Shown here one piece after another: positions 52,945 through 62,988 of a stretch of DNA of 64,000 nt. The stretch's first letter is position 1. Every line of letters starts with the position of its first letter. Location: assembly GCF_029637605.1 (NCBI RefSeq), contig NZ_CP121261.1, positions 5,952,001 to 6,016,000 of the forward strand. The letters are read 5' to 3'. Under the pieces are notes generated by a model. That model ran no database searches. It was not told where the DNA came from and saw only the letters and a program-made list of their open reading frames with translations. Source of the stretch: Achromobacter spanius. GTDB taxonomy: Bacteria > Pseudomonadota > Gammaproteobacteria > Burkholderiales > Burkholderiaceae_B. Both the position numbers and the translations under genes were made by a program.

Positions 52945-53595
52945 ATGGCATGGTCCCGCGATGAAATGGCGGCACGCGCGGCGCGCGAGCTGCAAGACGG
53001 TTTTTATGTGAACCTGGGTATCGGCCTGCCGACCCTGGTGGCCAACCACGTGCCCAAGGGCGTTGAGGTGTGGCTGCAATCCGAGAACGGCCTGCTGGGC
53101 ATCGGCCCGTTCCCTACTGATGCTGAAGTTGACGCTGACCTGATCAACGCCGGCAAGCAGACGGTGACAACGCTGCCGGGCTCGTCGATCTTCTCGTCCG
53201 CCGATTCGTTTGCAATGATCCGCGGCGGCAAGATCAACCTGGCCATTCTGGGCGCGATGCAGGTGTCCGAAAAGGGCGACCTGGCCAACTGGATGATCCC
53301 CGGCAAAATGGTCAAGGGCATGGGCGGCGCGATGGACCTGGTGGCTGGCGTCGGTCGCGTCGTGGTCCTGATGGAACACGTGGCCAAGAAGAAGGACGGC
53401 ACTGAAGACATCAAGCTGCTGCCAGAATGCAACCTGCCGCTCACTGGCGTGGGTGTGGTTGACTTGATCATCACCGACCTGGGCGTGATGGAAGTCACGG
53501 AAAATGGCCTGAAACTGCTGGAAACGGCACCGGGCGTGACGGTAGACGAAATCCAGTCCAAAACCCTGGCCAAGCTAGACGTGTCAGCCCTGTAG
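52945..53595 (+). CDS. 3-oxoacid CoA-transferase subunit B
   Basis: The beta subunit (216 aa) bearing the catalytic Glu in [15 protein letters not shown] near residue 50, which forms the acyl-glutamate/CoA thioester. The sequence [17 protein letters not shown] at the N-terminus and GGRINLAI-type segment ([14 protein letters not shown]) are typical of ScoB/AtoA. GGAGAA precedes its ATG. A strong terminator follows. Confidence 0.93.
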   Translation: MAWSRDEMAARAARELQDGFYVNLGIGLPTLVANHVPKGVEVWLQSENGLLGIGPFPTDAEVDADLINAGKQTVTTLPGSSIFSSADSFAMIRGGKINLAILGAMQVSEKGDLANWMIPGKMVKGMGGAMDLVAGVGRVVVLMEHVAKKKDGTEDIKLLPECNLPLTGVGVVDLIITDLGVMEVTENGLKLLETAPGVTVDEIQSKTLAKLDVSAL

Positions 53596-53728
53596 GATGG
53601 GTGAAGCGCGCGAACCTCCGGGCAAAAACAAAATTGCCGATCGCGCGCAACCCATCAAGCAGCGCAACAAACAATCCACGCCTCCCGCAAGAACCCGCAA
53701 ACGCTCCCAGGGGGCGCGCATCAACAAA

Positions 53729-53752
53729 CGCTCCCAAGGGAGCGTTTTTTTT
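53729..53752 (+). terminator. Rho-independent terminator after the CoA-transferase genes
   Basis: CGCTCCC (53729-53735) and GGGAGCG (53738-53744) pair, followed by eight T residues. A copy of AACGCTCCCAGGG lies 30 bases earlier (53698-53712). Confidence 0.88.
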
Positions 53753-53772
53753 CACCCCGCGGCAGCCCCGCT

Positions 53773-54225
53773 TCACCCCAACCGCATCCCCACATGCGGA
53801 ATCCCGTCTTCCATATATTCCTCGGTCACCTCCACAAACCCGTGCCCGCCGTAGTACCCCCGCAGCCGCGCCTGCGCACCCAAATACATCGCCCGCCCCG
53901 GCCAGCGCCGGCGCACTTCCGCCATCGCATGGCGAATCAACTCATGCCCCAGCCCCTGACCGCGAGTCCAAGGCGCGCTGATGACCCGCCCGATCTCGAT
54001 ATCACCATTCTTATTCAGTGACGGATCCAAAATCCGGCAATACGCCGCCAACTGGCCGTCCTGCCAAGCCATCAAGTGCGAGGTCTGTCCGACCAGGTCC
54101 TTCCCATCAATGTCCTGGAAGACGCAATTCTGCTCAACGACAAACACTTCCGTGCGTAGCTGGAGAATCGCGTAGATCTCGGCAACGGTCAGTTCCTGAT
54201 GGGGCTTACAGATCCAATTGGGCAT
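53773..54225 (-). CDS. ElaA-like GNAT N-acetyltransferase
   Basis: A 150-residue GNAT-fold protein of the ElaA group. The start MPNWICKPHQELTVAEIYAILQLRTEVFVVEQ, QDIDGKDLVGQTSHLMAW and the acetyl-CoA loop IGRVISAPWTRGQGLGHELI near residue 85 are typical. The substrate of ElaA is not known. ATG 54225 is chosen by the family start; a longer frame begins at 54258. Confidence 0.9.
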   Translation of the reverse strand: MPNWICKPHQELTVAEIYAILQLRTEVFVVEQNCVFQDIDGKDLVGQTSHLMAWQDGQLAAYCRILDPSLNKNGDIEIGRVISAPWTRGQGLGHELIRHAMAEVRRRWPGRAMYLGAQARLRGYYGGHGFVEVTEEYMEDGIPHVGMRLG

Positions 54226-54357
54226 TGCGGCATTCCAAGGCAAGAAAAGAGGCGCCAATAGCGTACCTCAAACCGACCCCGTTTCTTTTCGTCCACCGTT
54301 ACATAAATTCACGGGTATACCCTTAGTATGAAAAGGAATTTTCTTATTTAAAATTTG

Positions 54358-54377
54358 TGTGTAAACAGATTTACACA
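54358..54377. promoter_or_regulatory. Probable RpiR-type operator
   Basis: TGTGTAAA-CAGA-TTTACACA is a perfect eight-base inverted repeat ending 28 bases before the regulator's ATG. The core TGTAAA-N4-TTTACA resembles known RpiR/HexR operators (TGTA-N8-TACA type). A palindrome GGGTATACCC lies at 54313-54322. Confidence 0.65.
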
Positions 54378-54405
54378 AACACCCGCTAAGACGCACACCA
54401 AAAAG

Positions 54406-55281
54406 ATGAACAAGGCCGTACTGTCGATCGCTGATCGGATCGCCCGGGCTCAGCCCGCGCTGAGCCGGACTCAGCACAAGATGGCCGAGTACGTGCTGGC
54501 ACATCAGTTCCGCGTGGCCACCATGACCATCGACGAATTCGCCGTGGCCGTCGGGGTGTCGGTGGCGACGGCCAACCGCTTTGCGCGCGCCCTGGACTTG
54601 CCGGGCTATCCGCAGTTTCGTGCCGAGCTGGCTCGCGGCTTCGAAGCCGCGCTGGAACCCGTGGAAAAGCTGCGCACCGAGTTGGCGCATTCCGCCAGCG
54701 CCGTGCAGATCTTTGCCGCCACGCTGGAAGAAGACATCCGCAACGCCCAACGCAACCTGCAGGCGCTGGACTCGGGCGCCTGTGAACAGGCGGTGCAATC
54801 CATCCTGGCCGCCGACCGCGTCTTCATCATCGGTTTCGGGGCCAGCGGTTTCCTGGCCGGCCTGCTGCAGCGTGGCCTGTGCATGCACCTGCGTTCCGTC
54901 GAATCGCTGGCGGGGCCGGGCGGCGTATCGCACGCGGCGCGGCAGATGTCGCGCATGACCGCCAAGGACCTGGTCATTGCCATTGGCTTTCCCCGTTATC
55001 TGGCCGACACCGTGACGCTGGCCGCCGCCGCCAAGCAGGCGGGCGTGCCAGTGCTGGTGCTGACCGACAAGCCCACGTCGCCCCTGGCGCCCACGGCGTC
55101 TGTCGTGCTGTATGCGTACTCGGCGCGCCAGTTGATCCCCAATTCCGAAACCGCCGCGCTGGGCTTGATCGAAGCCCTGTCCGCGGCGGTGGCCTATCGG
55201 GCCGAGAATTCCGTTGCGGCAGCCGCTGGGGTGACCCAGTCCGTGATGCCGTGGCTTATCCATGGAGTAGGTAAACGATGA
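54406..55281 (+). CDS. RpiR/MurR-family transcriptional regulator
   Basis: A 291-residue regulator with an N-terminal RpiR helix-turn-helix (QHKMAEYVLAHQFRVATMTIDEFAVAVGVSVATANRFARAL) and a C-terminal SIS sugar-phosphate-binding domain from about residue 120 (VFIIGFGASGFLAGLLQ). Related MurR senses MurNAc-6-phosphate. ATG 54406 gives the normal start. Its stop overlaps the isoaspartyl peptidase gene (ATGA), and a perfect dyad sits just upstream, so it probably controls its own operon. Confidence 0.9.
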   Translation: MNKAVLSIADRIARAQPALSRTQHKMAEYVLAHQFRVATMTIDEFAVAVGVSVATANRFARALDLPGYPQFRAELARGFEAALEPVEKLRTELAHSASAVQIFAATLEEDIRNAQRNLQALDSGACEQAVQSILAADRVFIIGFGASGFLAGLLQRGLCMHLRSVESLAGPGGVSHAARQMSRMTAKDLVIAIGFPRYLADTVTLAAAAKQAGVPVLVLTDKPTSPLAPTASVVLYAYSARQLIPNSETAALGLIEALSAAVAYRAENSVAAAAGVTQSVMPWLIHGVGKR

Positions 55282-56258
55282 TTCAACCCGTGATTGCCAT
55301 TCACGGTGGCGCCGGCGCGATGTCCCGCGCGGCCATGTCGCCCGAGAAAGAACAGGAATACCTGGCCGCCCTGGAGTCCATCCTGACGGCTGGCCAAGCC
55401 GTGCTGGCCCGTGGCGGCAGCGCCTTGGACGCCGTGACCGAAGCCGTGCGCCTGCTGGAAGACTGCCCCTTGTTCAACGCTGGCCACGGCGCCGTGTTCA
55501 CCAGCGCGGCCACGCACGAATTGGACGCGTCCATCATGGACGGCGCCACGCTGCGTTCGGGCGCCATCGCCAACGTGAACTGCGTGCGCAACCCGATTTT
55601 CGCGGCGCGCCGTGTCATGGAAAACAGCAAGCACGTGTTCTTCGTGGGCGAGGGCGCCGAAGCCTTCGCCAAGGCTGAAGGCCTGGAAATCGTGGACCCG
55701 TCGTACTTCTCGACCGAGGCTCGCCGCGAACAATTGCTGCGTGTGCAGCGCGAAACGCCGGACGCCGCCGTGCTGGACCACGATGGTCAAGCCATGGTTG
55801 CGCGCGGCCAGCCCGCGCCAGCCGACCCGCTGGATGCCGACAAGAAGTTCGGCACGGTGGGCGCGGTGGCCGTGGATGCCCAGGGCAACGTGGCCGCGGC
55901 CACCTCGACCGGCGGCATCACCAACAAGCAGGTCGGCCGCGTTGGCGATGCGCCCATGATCGGCGCCGGCACCTACGCCAGCAACAAGACTTGTGCCGTG
56001 TCCACCACGGGCACCGGCGAGATGTTCATCCGCATGGTCGCCGCTTACGACGTGGCGGCCCAGATGGAGTATTGCGGGGCGTCGCTGCAAGAAGCAGCAG
56101 ACCGCGTCGTCATGGAAAAACTGCCCACTATCGGCGGCAAGGGCGGCCTGGTGGCCGTTGACGCTCAGGGCAATGTGGCCTTGCCGTTCAACACGGAAGG
56201 CATGTATCGAGGTTACGCCCGCGTTGGCGAGAAGCCGGTCACCGCCATCTACCGATGA
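55278..56258 (+). CDS. iaaA: Isoaspartyl peptidase/L-asparaginase
   Basis: An N-terminal-nucleophile hydrolase of 326 residues that cleaves beta-aspartyl dipeptides and asparagine. The precursor cuts itself before the Thr of KFGTVGAVAVDAQGN near residue 190, giving alpha and beta chains. The start PVIAIHGGAGAMSR and the GTGE motif (TTGTGEMFIRM) are conserved. In E. coli iaaA likewise heads gsiABCD, which begins 39 bases downstream here. Confidence 0.94.
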   Translation: MIQPVIAIHGGAGAMSRAAMSPEKEQEYLAALESILTAGQAVLARGGSALDAVTEAVRLLEDCPLFNAGHGAVFTSAATHELDASIMDGATLRSGAIANVNCVRNPIFAARRVMENSKHVFFVGEGAEAFAKAEGLEIVDPSYFSTEARREQLLRVQRETPDAAVLDHDGQAMVARGQPAPADPLDADKKFGTVGAVAVDAQGNVAAATSTGGITNKQVGRVGDAPMIGAGTYASNKTCAVSTTGTGEMFIRMVAAYDVAAQMEYCGASLQEAADRVVMEKLPTIGGKGGLVAVDAQGNVALPFNTEGMYRGYARVGEKPVTAIYR

Positions 56259-56297
56259 GCGTGGCGGGTTTTGTTTTGATTTTGGGGATTGATAAAG

Positions 56298-58184
56298 ATG
56301 GTTGATCGCGCAAACAGCCTGGCGCTGCCGGAAAACCGCGTGGTCCAGGTCGACGACCTGACGGTGCGCTTCGTGGGTTCGGAGCGCACGGTCGAAGCCG
56401 TGCGCAACTTGTCGTTCCATGTGGACCGGGGTGAAACCCTGGCCATCGTGGGCGAATCAGGTTCGGGCAAGTCGGTAACGTCCCTGGCCCTGATGCGTCT
56501 GGTGGAACATGGCGGCGGCCGTATCGCCCAGGGCCGCATGGCGCTGCGTCGGCGTAACGGCTCCGTGATCGATCTGGCCGGATCCAGCCAACGCGTCATG
56601 CGCAATGTGCGCGGCGCCGACATGGCCATGATCTTCCAGGAGCCGATGACGTCCTTGAACCCGGTGTTCACCGCCGGCGACCAGATTGCCGAGTCGATCC
56701 GCCAGCACCAGGGCATGGACGCCGCCGCGGCGCGCGCCGAAGCGCTGCGCATGCTGGAGCAGGTGCGCATTCCGGAAGCCAAGTCGGTGCTGGACCGCTA
56801 CCCGCATCAGTTGTCGGGCGGCATGCGTCAACGCGTGATGATCGCCATGGCGCTGGCCTGCAAGCCGGCGCTGCTGATTGCCGACGAGCCCACCACCGCG
56901 CTGGACGTCACCATCCAGGCGCAAATCCTGCAACTGATCCGTCAGTTGCAGGACGAAATGCACATGGGCGTGGTGTTCATCACCCACGACATGGGCGTGG
57001 TGGCCGAAGTGGCCGACCGCGTGCTGGTGATGTATCGCGGCGACAAGGTCGAGGAAGGCCCGTCGGAACAGGTTTTCGCCGAGCCGCGCCACAGCTACAC
57101 CAAGGCGCTGCTGTCCGCCGTGCCGAAGCTGGGCGCCATGGAAGGCACCGACTTGCCCGCGCGTTTCCCCTTGCTGCAAGTGGAAGGACAGGTGCAGCCC
57201 GTGGCCGAGCCCGGTATTGCCAGCACGCAGGAAGTCCCGGCCGCAAAGCGCGAGCCGATTCTTTCCGTGCGCAATCTGGTGACCCGCTTCGACCTGCGCG
57301 GCGGCATCCTCAGCCGCGTGCAACGCCGCGTGCATGCCGTTGAAAAAGTCAGCTTTGATCTCTACCCCGGCGAAACGCTGTCGCTGGTGGGGGAATCGGG
57401 TTGCGGCAAGTCCACCACTGGCCGTTCGTTGCTGCGTCTGGTGGAAAGCCAGGGCGGCGAGATCAAGTTCGGCGGCCGTGACATCGTCAGCCTGAAGAAC
57501 AACGAATTGCAATCCCTGCGCCGCGACATCCAGTTCGTGTTCCAGGACCCGTTTGCATCGCTGGATCCGCGCGTGACCGTCGGCTTCTCCATCATGGAGC
57601 CGCTGCTGGTGCACGGCGTGGCAAAGGGCAAGGAAGCCGAGCGCCGCGTGGCCGATCTGCTTGAGCGCGTGGGCATGCCGCCTGAAATGGCGCAGCGTTA
57701 TCCGCACGAATTTTCGGGTGGCCAACGTCAGCGCATCTGCATCGCGCGCGCGCTGGCCCTGAACCCCAAGGTGGTGATTGCGGACGAATCCGTGTCGGCG
57801 CTGGACGTATCCATCCAGGCGCAGATCGTGAACCTGCTGATCGACCTGCAGCGCGACATGGGCATTTCGTTCCTGTTCATTTCGCACGACATGGCCGTGG
57901 TGGAGCGCGTCAGCCACCGCGTGGCGGTCATGTACCTGGGCCAGATCGTTGAGATCGGCCCGCGCCGCGCCATCTTCGAGAACCCGCAGCACCCGTACAC
58001 CAAGAAGCTGATGTCGGCCGTGCCGATCGCCGATCCGGCGCGCCGTCACCTGAAGCGCACCTTGTTGTCCGATGAAATTCCCAGCCCGATCCGCAAGCTC
58101 GGCGACGAGCCCGTGGTGCAGCCGCTGGTGCAGGTTGGAACCGATCACTTCGTTGCCCGCCATGCGGTCGGCGGCGCGTATTGA
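56298..58184 (+). CDS. gsiA: Glutathione/peptide ABC transporter ATP-binding protein GsiA (double ATPase)
   Basis: A 628-residue fusion of two ABC ATPases. Walker A motifs are GESGSGKSV near residue 55 and [11 protein letters not shown] near residue 368; the signatures are [14 protein letters not shown] and [15 protein letters not shown]. Each half ends with the oligopeptide-type zinc/ABC C-terminal extension. ATG 56298 is chosen; a TTG at 56289 also opens the frame. It energises import by the GsiC-GsiD permease. Confidence 0.93.
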   Translation: MVDRANSLALPENRVVQVDDLTVRFVGSERTVEAVRNLSFHVDRGETLAIVGESGSGKSVTSLALMRLVEHGGGRIAQGRMALRRRNGSVIDLAGSSQRVMRNVRGADMAMIFQEPMTSLNPVFTAGDQIAESIRQHQGMDAAAARAEALRMLEQVRIPEAKSVLDRYPHQLSGGMRQRVMIAMALACKPALLIADEPTTALDVTIQAQILQLIRQLQDEMHMGVVFITHDMGVVAEVADRVLVMYRGDKVEEGPSEQVFAEPRHSYTKALLSAVPKLGAMEGTDLPARFPLLQVEGQVQPVAEPGIASTQEVPAAKREPILSVRNLVTRFDLRGGILSRVQRRVHAVEKVSFDLYPGETLSLVGESGCGKSTTGRSLLRLVESQGGEIKFGGRDIVSLKNNELQSLRRDIQFVFQDPFASLDPRVTVGFSIMEPLLVHGVAKGKEAERRVADLLERVGMPPEMAQRYPHEFSGGQRQRICIARALALNPKVVIADESVSALDVSIQAQIVNLLIDLQRDMGISFLFISHDMAVVERVSHRVAVMYLGQIVEIGPRRAIFENPQHPYTKKLMSAVPIADPARRHLKRTLLSDEIPSPIRKLGDEPVVQPLVQVGTDHFVARHAVGGAY

Positions 58185-58250
58185 TTCCGTTGTCGTACTT
58201 GTTTTTCTTCCACCAAACCCCCTAATTCCAATTTGGAACCAGGAGTTGCA

Positions 58251-59804
58251 ATGATGAAAGTTCTGCGCCCCACCAAGCTGATGGCCGCCGCCGCGGTGGC
58301 CTTCGGCGTGCTCACTTCGCCGTTGGCGCATGCGTCCAAGGACGTGACGTTTGCCGTCTCCATCGCACTGGAAACGCTTGATCCGTACAACACCAACAGC
58401 ACCCTGAACCAGGCTGCCGGCAAGGCCTACTACGAAGGCCTGTTCGAATTCGACAAGGACCTGAAGATCCAGAAGGTGCTGGCCACCGACTACTCGGTCA
58501 GCGAAGACGGCCTGGTCTACACGTTCAAGCTGCGTCCCGGCGTGAAGTTCCACGACGGCACCGACTTCAACGCCGAAGCGGTCAAGGTCAACTTCGATCG
58601 TCCGTCCAACCCGGACAACCGCCTGTCGCGCTACATCCAGTTCAGCGTCATCGACAAGACCGAAGTGGTTGACCCGATGACCGTCAAGATCACGCTGAAG
58701 AAGCCGTTCTCGGCCTTCATCAACGCGCTGGCCCACCCGGCCGCCATGATGATCTCGCCGGCTGCCCTGGCCAAGTACGGCAAGGAAATCGGTTTCCACC
58801 CGGTGGGCACCGGCCCGTTCGAATTCGTCGAATGGAAGCCGGCTGAATACCTGAAGGTCAAGAAGTTCGACGGCTACTGGAAGAAGGGCTACCCCAAGGT
58901 CGACACGCTGACCTTCCGTACCGTGACCGACAACAACACCCGCGCCGCCGTGGTGCAGACGGGCGAAGCGCAGTTCGCTTTCCCGGTGCCGTTCGAGCAA
59001 GCCGCCGTGCTGAAGAAGAACGACAAGCTGGACGTGGTCGATCACCAGAACTCGATCATGGCCCGCTACCTGTCGATGAACACGCAGCAAAAGCCGTTCG
59101 ACAACGTCAAGGTGCGTGAAGCCATCAACTACGCCATCAACAAGGAAGCCCTGGCCAAGGTCGCTTTCTCGGGCTATGCCACCGTCGTTGACGGCGTGGT
59201 GCCCAAGGGCGTGGACTACGCGCACAAGACCGGCCCGTGGCCGTATGACCTGAAGAAGGCCAAGGCCCTGTTGGCCGAAGCTGGCTATCCCAACGGCTTT
59301 GAAAGCACCCTGTGGTCCGCCTATAACGACGGCACTTCGGTGAAGGTGGTTCAGTTCCTGCAGCAGCAGCTGGCGCAAGTCGGCATCAAGGTGCAAGTGG
59401 AAGTGCTGGAATCGGGTCAGCGCGTGCAGCGTGTGCAGCAAGTGCAAAAGCCGGAAGATGCCAAGGTCCGCATGTACTACGCTGGCTGGTCGTCCTCGAC
59501 GGGCGAAGCCGACTGGGGCCTGCGTCCGCTGCTGACCACCCCCGCTTTCCCGCCGGTGCTGAACAACGTGTCCTACTACTCGAACAAGTCGGTTGACGAC
59601 GGCGTTCAAGAAGCCCTGGCCACGACCGACCGCGCCAAGAAGACCGAAATCTACAAGAACGTTCAGGAAACCATCTGGAAGGATGCCCCGTGGGCCTTCC
59701 TGGTGACCCAGAACAACCTGTATGTGAAGTCGAAGAACCTGTCGGGCGTGTACGTGGAACCGGACACCTCGTTCTGGTTCGGCGACATCGACCTGAAGCA
59801 GTAA
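58251..59804 (+). CDS. gsiB: Peptide/glutathione ABC transporter substrate-binding protein (GsiB-type)
   Basis: A 517-residue periplasmic receptor of the SBP_bac_5 family. The signal peptide ends LAHAS; then comes VTFAVSIALETLDPYNTNSTLN and YTFKLRPGVKFHDGTDFNAEAVKVNFDR, typical of dipeptide/glutathione receptors. AGGAG lies just before ATG 58251. A short dyad, TTCCAA-T-TTGGAA, precedes it (58226-58238). Two hairpins behind the gene may keep its mRNA segment stable, as receptors are needed in excess. Confidence 0.92.
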   Translation: MMKVLRPTKLMAAAAVAFGVLTSPLAHASKDVTFAVSIALETLDPYNTNSTLNQAAGKAYYEGLFEFDKDLKIQKVLATDYSVSEDGLVYTFKLRPGVKFHDGTDFNAEAVKVNFDRPSNPDNRLSRYIQFSVIDKTEVVDPMTVKITLKKPFSAFINALAHPAAMMISPAALAKYGKEIGFHPVGTGPFEFVEWKPAEYLKVKKFDGYWKKGYPKVDTLTFRTVTDNNTRAAVVQTGEAQFAFPVPFEQAAVLKKNDKLDVVDHQNSIMARYLSMNTQQKPFDNVKVREAINYAINKEALAKVAFSGYATVVDGVVPKGVDYAHKTGPWPYDLKKAKALLAEAGYPNGFESTLWSAYNDGTSVKVVQFLQQQLAQVGIKVQVEVLESGQRVQRVQQVQKPEDAKVRMYYAGWSSSTGEADWGLRPLLTTPAFPPVLNNVSYYSNKSVDDGVQEALATTDRAKKTEIYKNVQETIWKDAPWAFLVTQNNLYVKSKNLSGVYVEPDTSFWFGDIDLKQ

Positions 59805-59822
59805 ACCTAGCAGTCACTCTCG

Positions 59823-59876
59823 GGGCCTTCGGGCCCTTGTAAGGCCACATTCGGCGGGGGCGCGGTGTCCCCGCCG
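59823..59876 (+). other. Two tandem hairpins between gsiB and gsiC
   Basis: GGGCC/GGCCC (59823-59827, 59831-59835) and CGGCGGGG/CCCCGCCG (59852-59859, 59869-59876) are perfect stems without a T-run. They resemble the mRNA-protecting stem-loops found after other binding-protein genes. Confidence 0.65.
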
Positions 59877-59893
59877 ATGTTGCAGGAATTTCA

Positions 59894-60814
59894 ATGCTGA
59901 CCTACATCGTCAAACGTCTTCTGGGCATGATCCCCACGCTGCTGCTGGTAGCCGTGGTCGTGTTCCTGTTTGTGCACATGCTTCCGGGCGACCCGGCGCG
60001 ACTGGCCGCGGGCCAGGAGGCCGACCAGCAAACCGTTGAGCTCGTGCGCAAGGAACTTGGGCTGGATCTGCCCCTGCCGCAGCAGTTCGTGCGCTACTTC
60101 AGCAACATGCTGCAAGGCGACCTGGGTACCTCGCTGCGTACCAAGCGCCCCGTCTCGACCGAAATTTCCGACCGCTTCATGCCCACGCTGTGGCTGACGC
60201 TCGCCAGCATGGCGTGGTCAGTCACCTTCGGCATGATCATCGGCATTGTCTCGGCAGTCTGGCGCAATCGGTGGCCCGACCGTCTTGGCATGACGCTGGC
60301 GGTGTCAGGCATTTCTTTTCCCGCGTTCGCGCTGGGCATGATGCTGATGCAGGTGTTCTCCGTGAATCTGGGCTGGCTGCCAACCGTGGGCGCCTCCAGT
60401 TGGAAACACTACATCCTGCCGTCCATCACGCTGGGCGCCGCGGTAGCTGCCGTCATGGCGCGCTTTACCCGGGCTTCTTTCGTGGAAGTCATCCAGGAAG
60501 ACTTCGTGCGCACCGCTCGCGCCAAGGGCCTGACCGAGCGCCGCGTCGTCATCAAGCATGCGCTGCGCAATGCGCTGATTCCGGTCGTTACCATGATGGG
60601 CCTGCAATTCGGCTTCTTGCTGGGCGGCTCGATCGTGGTGGAAACCGTCTTCAACTGGCCCGGCCTTGGCCGCCTGCTGGTTGACGCCGTGACCCAACGC
60701 GACTATCCGGTGATTCAGGGCCTGGTGCTGCTGTTCTCGCTGGAATTCATCCTGATCAACCTGATTGTCGACGTGCTCTATGGCGTCATCAATCCCAGCA
60801 TCCGTTACAAGTGA
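59894..60814 (+). CDS. gsiC: Peptide/glutathione ABC transporter permease GsiC
   Basis: A 306-residue DppB-type permease. The first segment [40 protein letters not shown] is the family start, and the EAA loop ([28 protein letters not shown]) that contacts the ATPase is near residue 205. Six membrane segments are visible. It is the partner of GsiD, which starts seven bases after its stop. Confidence 0.94.
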   Translation: MLTYIVKRLLGMIPTLLLVAVVVFLFVHMLPGDPARLAAGQEADQQTVELVRKELGLDLPLPQQFVRYFSNMLQGDLGTSLRTKRPVSTEISDRFMPTLWLTLASMAWSVTFGMIIGIVSAVWRNRWPDRLGMTLAVSGISFPAFALGMMLMQVFSVNLGWLPTVGASSWKHYILPSITLGAAVAAVMARFTRASFVEVIQEDFVRTARAKGLTERRVVIKHALRNALIPVVTMMGLQFGFLLGGSIVVETVFNWPGLGRLLVDAVTQRDYPVIQGLVLLFSLEFILINLIVDVLYGVINPSIRYK

Positions 60815-60821
60815 GGCGGCC

Positions 60822-61721
60822 ATGAGCAATACGACACCCGCCACGACCATTGCCGCCGTTCCGAAGAACGACGTGCGTACGCCCGCCACCGAGTTCTGGC
60901 GCAAATTCAAGAAGCAGAAGCTGGGCGTGGGCGCCGGCATCTTCGTGCTGCTGCTGGTAGTGATTGCGGCCTTCGCGCCGTGGATCGTGCCCTTCGACGC
61001 CGAGAACTTCTTCGACTACGACGCGCTGAACGCCGGCCCGTCGCTGACCCACTGGCTGGGCGTGGATTCGCTGGGCCGCGACATCTTCAGCCGCATCGTC
61101 ATGGGCGCGCGGATCTCGCTGGCCGCGGGCTTCCTGTCGGTGGCCATGGGCGCCATTGTGGGCACCTTCATGGGCCTGATGGCCGGCTACTACGAAGGCT
61201 GGTGGGAACGCATCACCATGCGTATCTCGGACGTGCTGCTGGCATTCCCGGGCATGCTGCTGGCTATCGGCGTGGTGGCCGTGCTGGGTTCCAGCATGAT
61301 CAACGTGATCGTGGCCGTGGCCGTGTTCAGCGTGCCGGCGTTTGCCCGCCTGGTGCGCGGCAACACGCTGTCGATCAAGCAGATGACCTACGTCGAAGCG
61401 GTCAAGAGCGTGGGCGCGTCCGACTGGACGATCATCATGCGCCACATCCTGCCCGGCACGATCTCGCCGATCGTGGTGTACGGCACGATGCGTATCGGCA
61501 CGTCGATCATCACCGCCGCCAGTCTGTCGTTCCTGGGCATGGGCGCATCGCCTCCCACGCCGGAGTGGGGCGCCATGCTGAACGAAGCGCGCGCCGACAT
61601 GGTCATTGCCCCGCACGTGGCCATCTTCCCCGCGCTGGCAATCTTCCTGACGGTGCTGGCCTTCAACCTGCTGGGTGACGGCTTGCGCGACGCGCTCGAT
61701 CCGAAGATCGATCGCAAGTGA
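60822..61721 (+). CDS. gsiD: Peptide/glutathione ABC transporter permease GsiD
   Basis: A 299-residue DppC-type permease. A polar N-terminus precedes the conserved [49 protein letters not shown] comes near residue 90, and the EAA loop [28 protein letters not shown] near residue 190. ATG 60822 lies seven bases after gsiC. A 152-base gap with a possible stem-loop separates it from the next peptidase gene, on the same strand. Confidence 0.94.
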   Translation: MSNTTPATTIAAVPKNDVRTPATEFWRKFKKQKLGVGAGIFVLLLVVIAAFAPWIVPFDAENFFDYDALNAGPSLTHWLGVDSLGRDIFSRIVMGARISLAAGFLSVAMGAIVGTFMGLMAGYYEGWWERITMRISDVLLAFPGMLLAIGVVAVLGSSMINVIVAVAVFSVPAFARLVRGNTLSIKQMTYVEAVKSVGASDWTIIMRHILPGTISPIVVYGTMRIGTSIITAASLSFLGMGASPPTPEWGAMLNEARADMVIAPHVAIFPALAIFLTVLAFNLLGDGLRDALDPKIDRK

Positions 61722-61873
61722 TAACCGCTAGTAAATAGGAAAAGGCCCCGCTGCCGGGCGGCCCCAAGGCGGGCAGCTAGCTCCGAAGGGGCGCGGCGCG
61801 GAGGCTCTACATCTCGCCGTCGCTCCTTAACGAAGGGCGGCGGCGTTTTGCATTAAGGACCTTGGCGAAAACC

Positions 61874-62968
61874 ATGGACAAACAAGCACTGGACCTTCCC
61901 CGCATCGGCGTGCTGCCCTCGGGACCCTTGGATTCGATTTGCGACGTGGGTGATGTCACCGTCGGACACTGCACGCTGGCCGACGGCGCGCAACAGACCG
62001 GCGTCACCGTCGTGCGCCCGCATGCCGGCGACTCCTATCTGGACAAGGTGCCTGCTGCCGCGACGGTGTTGAACGGCTTCGGCAAAAGCGCCGGCCTGAT
62101 CCAGGTGCAGGAACTTGGCGTGCTGGAAACGCCCATCGCGCTGACCAACACCTTTGGCGTGGGCACCGTGGCCAACGCGCAGATCCGCCAGGCCATCGCG
62201 GCCAACCCGGAAATCGGGCGCGGCATGGCCACCGTGAACCCGTTGGTCTTCGAATGCAATGACGGTTATCTGAACGACATCCAGGCGCTGGCCGTGCAGG
62301 AATCGCATTACGTCGATGCTTATGCCAATGCGGCAAAAGCGTTCGCCCAGGGCGCGGTCGGCGCGGGGCGCGGCATGTCGTGCTTTTCGTTCAAGGGAGG
62401 CATCGGCTCGGCGTCCCGCGTGGCGTCCATCCAGCCCGGCTTGCGTTATACCGTCGGTGCGCTGGTGCTGGCCAACTTCGGGCGCTTGCCCAACCTGACC
62501 GTGGCGGGCCGCCCGTTCGGCCGCCGGCTGGCGGACCAGTTGGACCGTGGCCTGGCGCAGCAAGGCGAGAACGCGGCGATCGTGCCGGAGAAGGGCTCGA
62601 TCATCTTGCTGCTGGCCACCGACGCGCCGCTGGATTCGCGCCAACTGCGCCGCTTGTCGCTGCGCGCGGGCGCGGGCCTGGCGCGCACGGGATCGGTATT
62701 CGGCCACGGCAGCGGCGACATCGCGCTGGCCTTTTCCACCGCCTATACCGTGCCGCAACGGGCCGAGCAGCCCATGCCGGCGGTGGCGATGCTGCATGAA
62801 ACCCGTATCGACCCGCTGTTTGAAGCGGCCGCCGAGGCCTGCGAGCAAGCCATCATCGCCGCGCTTTGGCGGGCTGATGCCGTCACCGGGCGCGACGGCC
62901 ATCACCGCGCAGCCATCCGCGAGGCCGCGCCGCAATGGCGCCAATGGCTGTCCGACACCGCATTCTGA
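61874..62968 (+). CDS. P1-family aminopeptidase (DmpA/BapA-like)
   Basis: An N-terminal-nucleophile hydrolase of about 364 residues. The blocks VGHCTLADGAQQTGVTVV, GAGRGMSCFSFKGGIGSASR and VLANFGRLPNLTV are typical. The precursor should cleave itself at the Gly-Ser bond in PEKGSIILLLATDAP (Ser about residue 242), freeing the active Ser. P1 enzymes release N-terminal D-amino acids, glycine or beta-alanine from peptides. ATG 61874 is chosen; a TTG at 61862 is also possible. Found between a peptide importer and a D-aminopeptidase, so it likely works on imported unusual peptides. Confidence 0.9.
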   Translation: MDKQALDLPRIGVLPSGPLDSICDVGDVTVGHCTLADGAQQTGVTVVRPHAGDSYLDKVPAAATVLNGFGKSAGLIQVQELGVLETPIALTNTFGVGTVANAQIRQAIAANPEIGRGMATVNPLVFECNDGYLNDIQALAVQESHYVDAYANAAKAFAQGAVGAGRGMSCFSFKGGIGSASRVASIQPGLRYTVGALVLANFGRLPNLTVAGRPFGRRLADQLDRGLAQQGENAAIVPEKGSIILLLATDAPLDSRQLRRLSLRAGAGLARTGSVFGHGSGDIALAFSTAYTVPQRAEQPMPAVAMLHETRIDPLFEAAAEACEQAIIAALWRADAVTGRDGHHRAAIREAAPQWRQWLSDTAF

Positions 62969-62988
62969 ATTCATTGAAGGCTGACCCC

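Noticed and set aside
56457..59609. A 3.1-kb open frame on the minus strand
   Set aside because: It lies opposite gsiA and gsiB, has no family motifs and a His/Arg/Gln-rich composition typical of antisense frames in GC-rich DNA.
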